Assembly (NCBI RefSeq): GCF_037975245.1
Contig: NC_092562.1
Span: 27,581,554-27,645,553 of the forward strand
From: Apostichopus japonicus
Lineage: Eukaryota > Echinodermata > Holothuroidea > Aspidochirotida > Stichopodidae
DNA length: 64,000 nt
Direction: 5' to 3'
Part shown: positions 63,722 to 64,000 of the stretch, piece by piece
Position numbering within the stretch: the first letter of the stretch is position 1
Layout: each line of letters begins with the position of its first letter
Program-made: the position numbers and the translations under genes
The notes under the pieces: model-generated
What the model was told of the DNA's origin: nothing
The model's input: the letters and a program-made list of their open reading frames with translations, nothing else
The model's database searches: none

Positions 63722-64000
63722 CTAAAATAAAATTAAATCAGAGGATTCAAAATGTATTTGAAATTCTAGTTTGAAAAAAAAATTGGTTCCTGTTTCTATC
63801 TTTTCCCTTCAGTGAAAGTCATATCGTGCAAATATTTCTTCAAAATTTTGTTAGCAACTGATGTATGAAAGCAATGCAAAAATCAATGTTATAAAGACAA
63901 AAAATCATACCTTTCACTCATATAGATTACATGAAACATCCTTTACAGACTCCACATTTGATTTTCTAACTATTTTGAACGAAAAAAGTACAAATTATCC
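63050..64000. repeat. Segmental duplication, copy in the second gene
   Basis: Counterpart of 25890-26930, in the same orientation, including exon and both intron flanks and continuing to the window edge. An extra copy of its first 35 bp (ATCACTAAATCAACAAGC) lies at 62768-62805, on the other side of the EGF remnant. Confidence 0.85.
63493..63721 (-). CDS. Second receptor gene: FN3 second-half exon
   Basis: 229 nt, phase 0 in and phase 1 out, paralogous to exon 14 of the RPTP gene but one codon shorter (VSLREEYTF for [10 protein letters not shown]), with the frame kept. It starts [20 protein letters not shown] and ends SQPIYHSIT. Keeping frame, phases and splice sites despite divergence argues that it was under coding constraint for some time. 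Confidence 0.85.

Overview
The window reads as AT-rich, intron-rich metazoan DNA, most likely from a marine invertebrate deuterostome; an echinoderm such as a sea cucumber would fit, but that assignment is inference. The grounds are a Tie-family-like ectodomain, phase-1 EGF and fibronectin exons, and a mobile-element mix (DIRS-like, CR1/Jockey-group, hAT-like, tRNA-derived) typical of such genomes. Nothing prokaryotic, no CRISPR array and no rRNA were seen.

Main gene (minus strand, coding 48755 down to 763). I assembled 32 coding exons by hand. Every junction has AG/GT signals and compatible phases, giving 4458 nt (1485 residues plus stop). The order is: signal peptide (exon 1), a two-exon Ig-like region (exons 2-3), eight 8-cysteine EGF modules (exons 4-11, five of them nearly identical 141-nt exons at 29.4-30.7 kb), two fibronectin III domains (exons 12-14), one transmembrane helix (exon 15), a juxtamembrane segment (exons 16-17), an intact protein tyrosine phosphatase domain D1 (exons 17-25), a degenerate second domain D2 (exons 26-32) and a 22-residue C-terminal exon ending in YGNI. 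The outside resembles the Tie/Tek receptor tyrosine kinases, but the inside is a tandem receptor-type phosphatase. This is the most striking thing in the window.

Second gene (minus strand, right edge, upstream part outside the window). A fibronectin exon at 63493-63721 is a clear copy of exon 14 of the main gene and is followed by a transmembrane exon (56785-56923). Beyond that lies a short tail frame (54809-55048 or slightly longer) with three H-x-Y-Q-acidic-aliphatic motifs and no phosphatase domain. The two loci therefore look like a duplicated receptor pair with related ectodomains and different cytoplasmic outputs. The tail carries an in-frame stop near its best acceptor, so the second locus may be decaying.

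Mobile DNA fills the introns and the intergenic space. A degenerate DIRS-like element with inverted terminal repeats sits in the last intron (about 1019-4345). A minisatellite-rich inverted-repeat element lies at 31725-34240. A DNA transposon with 11-bp inverted termini, an apparent 4-bp target duplication, a recurring 14-bp motif and broken transposase-like coding lies at 41610-44375. A 650-bp hAT-like element with a perfect 8-bp target duplication lies at 52537-53186. A 5'-truncated CR1/Jockey-group retrotransposon with a continuous endonuclease-reverse transcriptase frame lies at 59022-62188, inside an intron of the second gene. Several tandem repeats and tRNA-like relics are also present.
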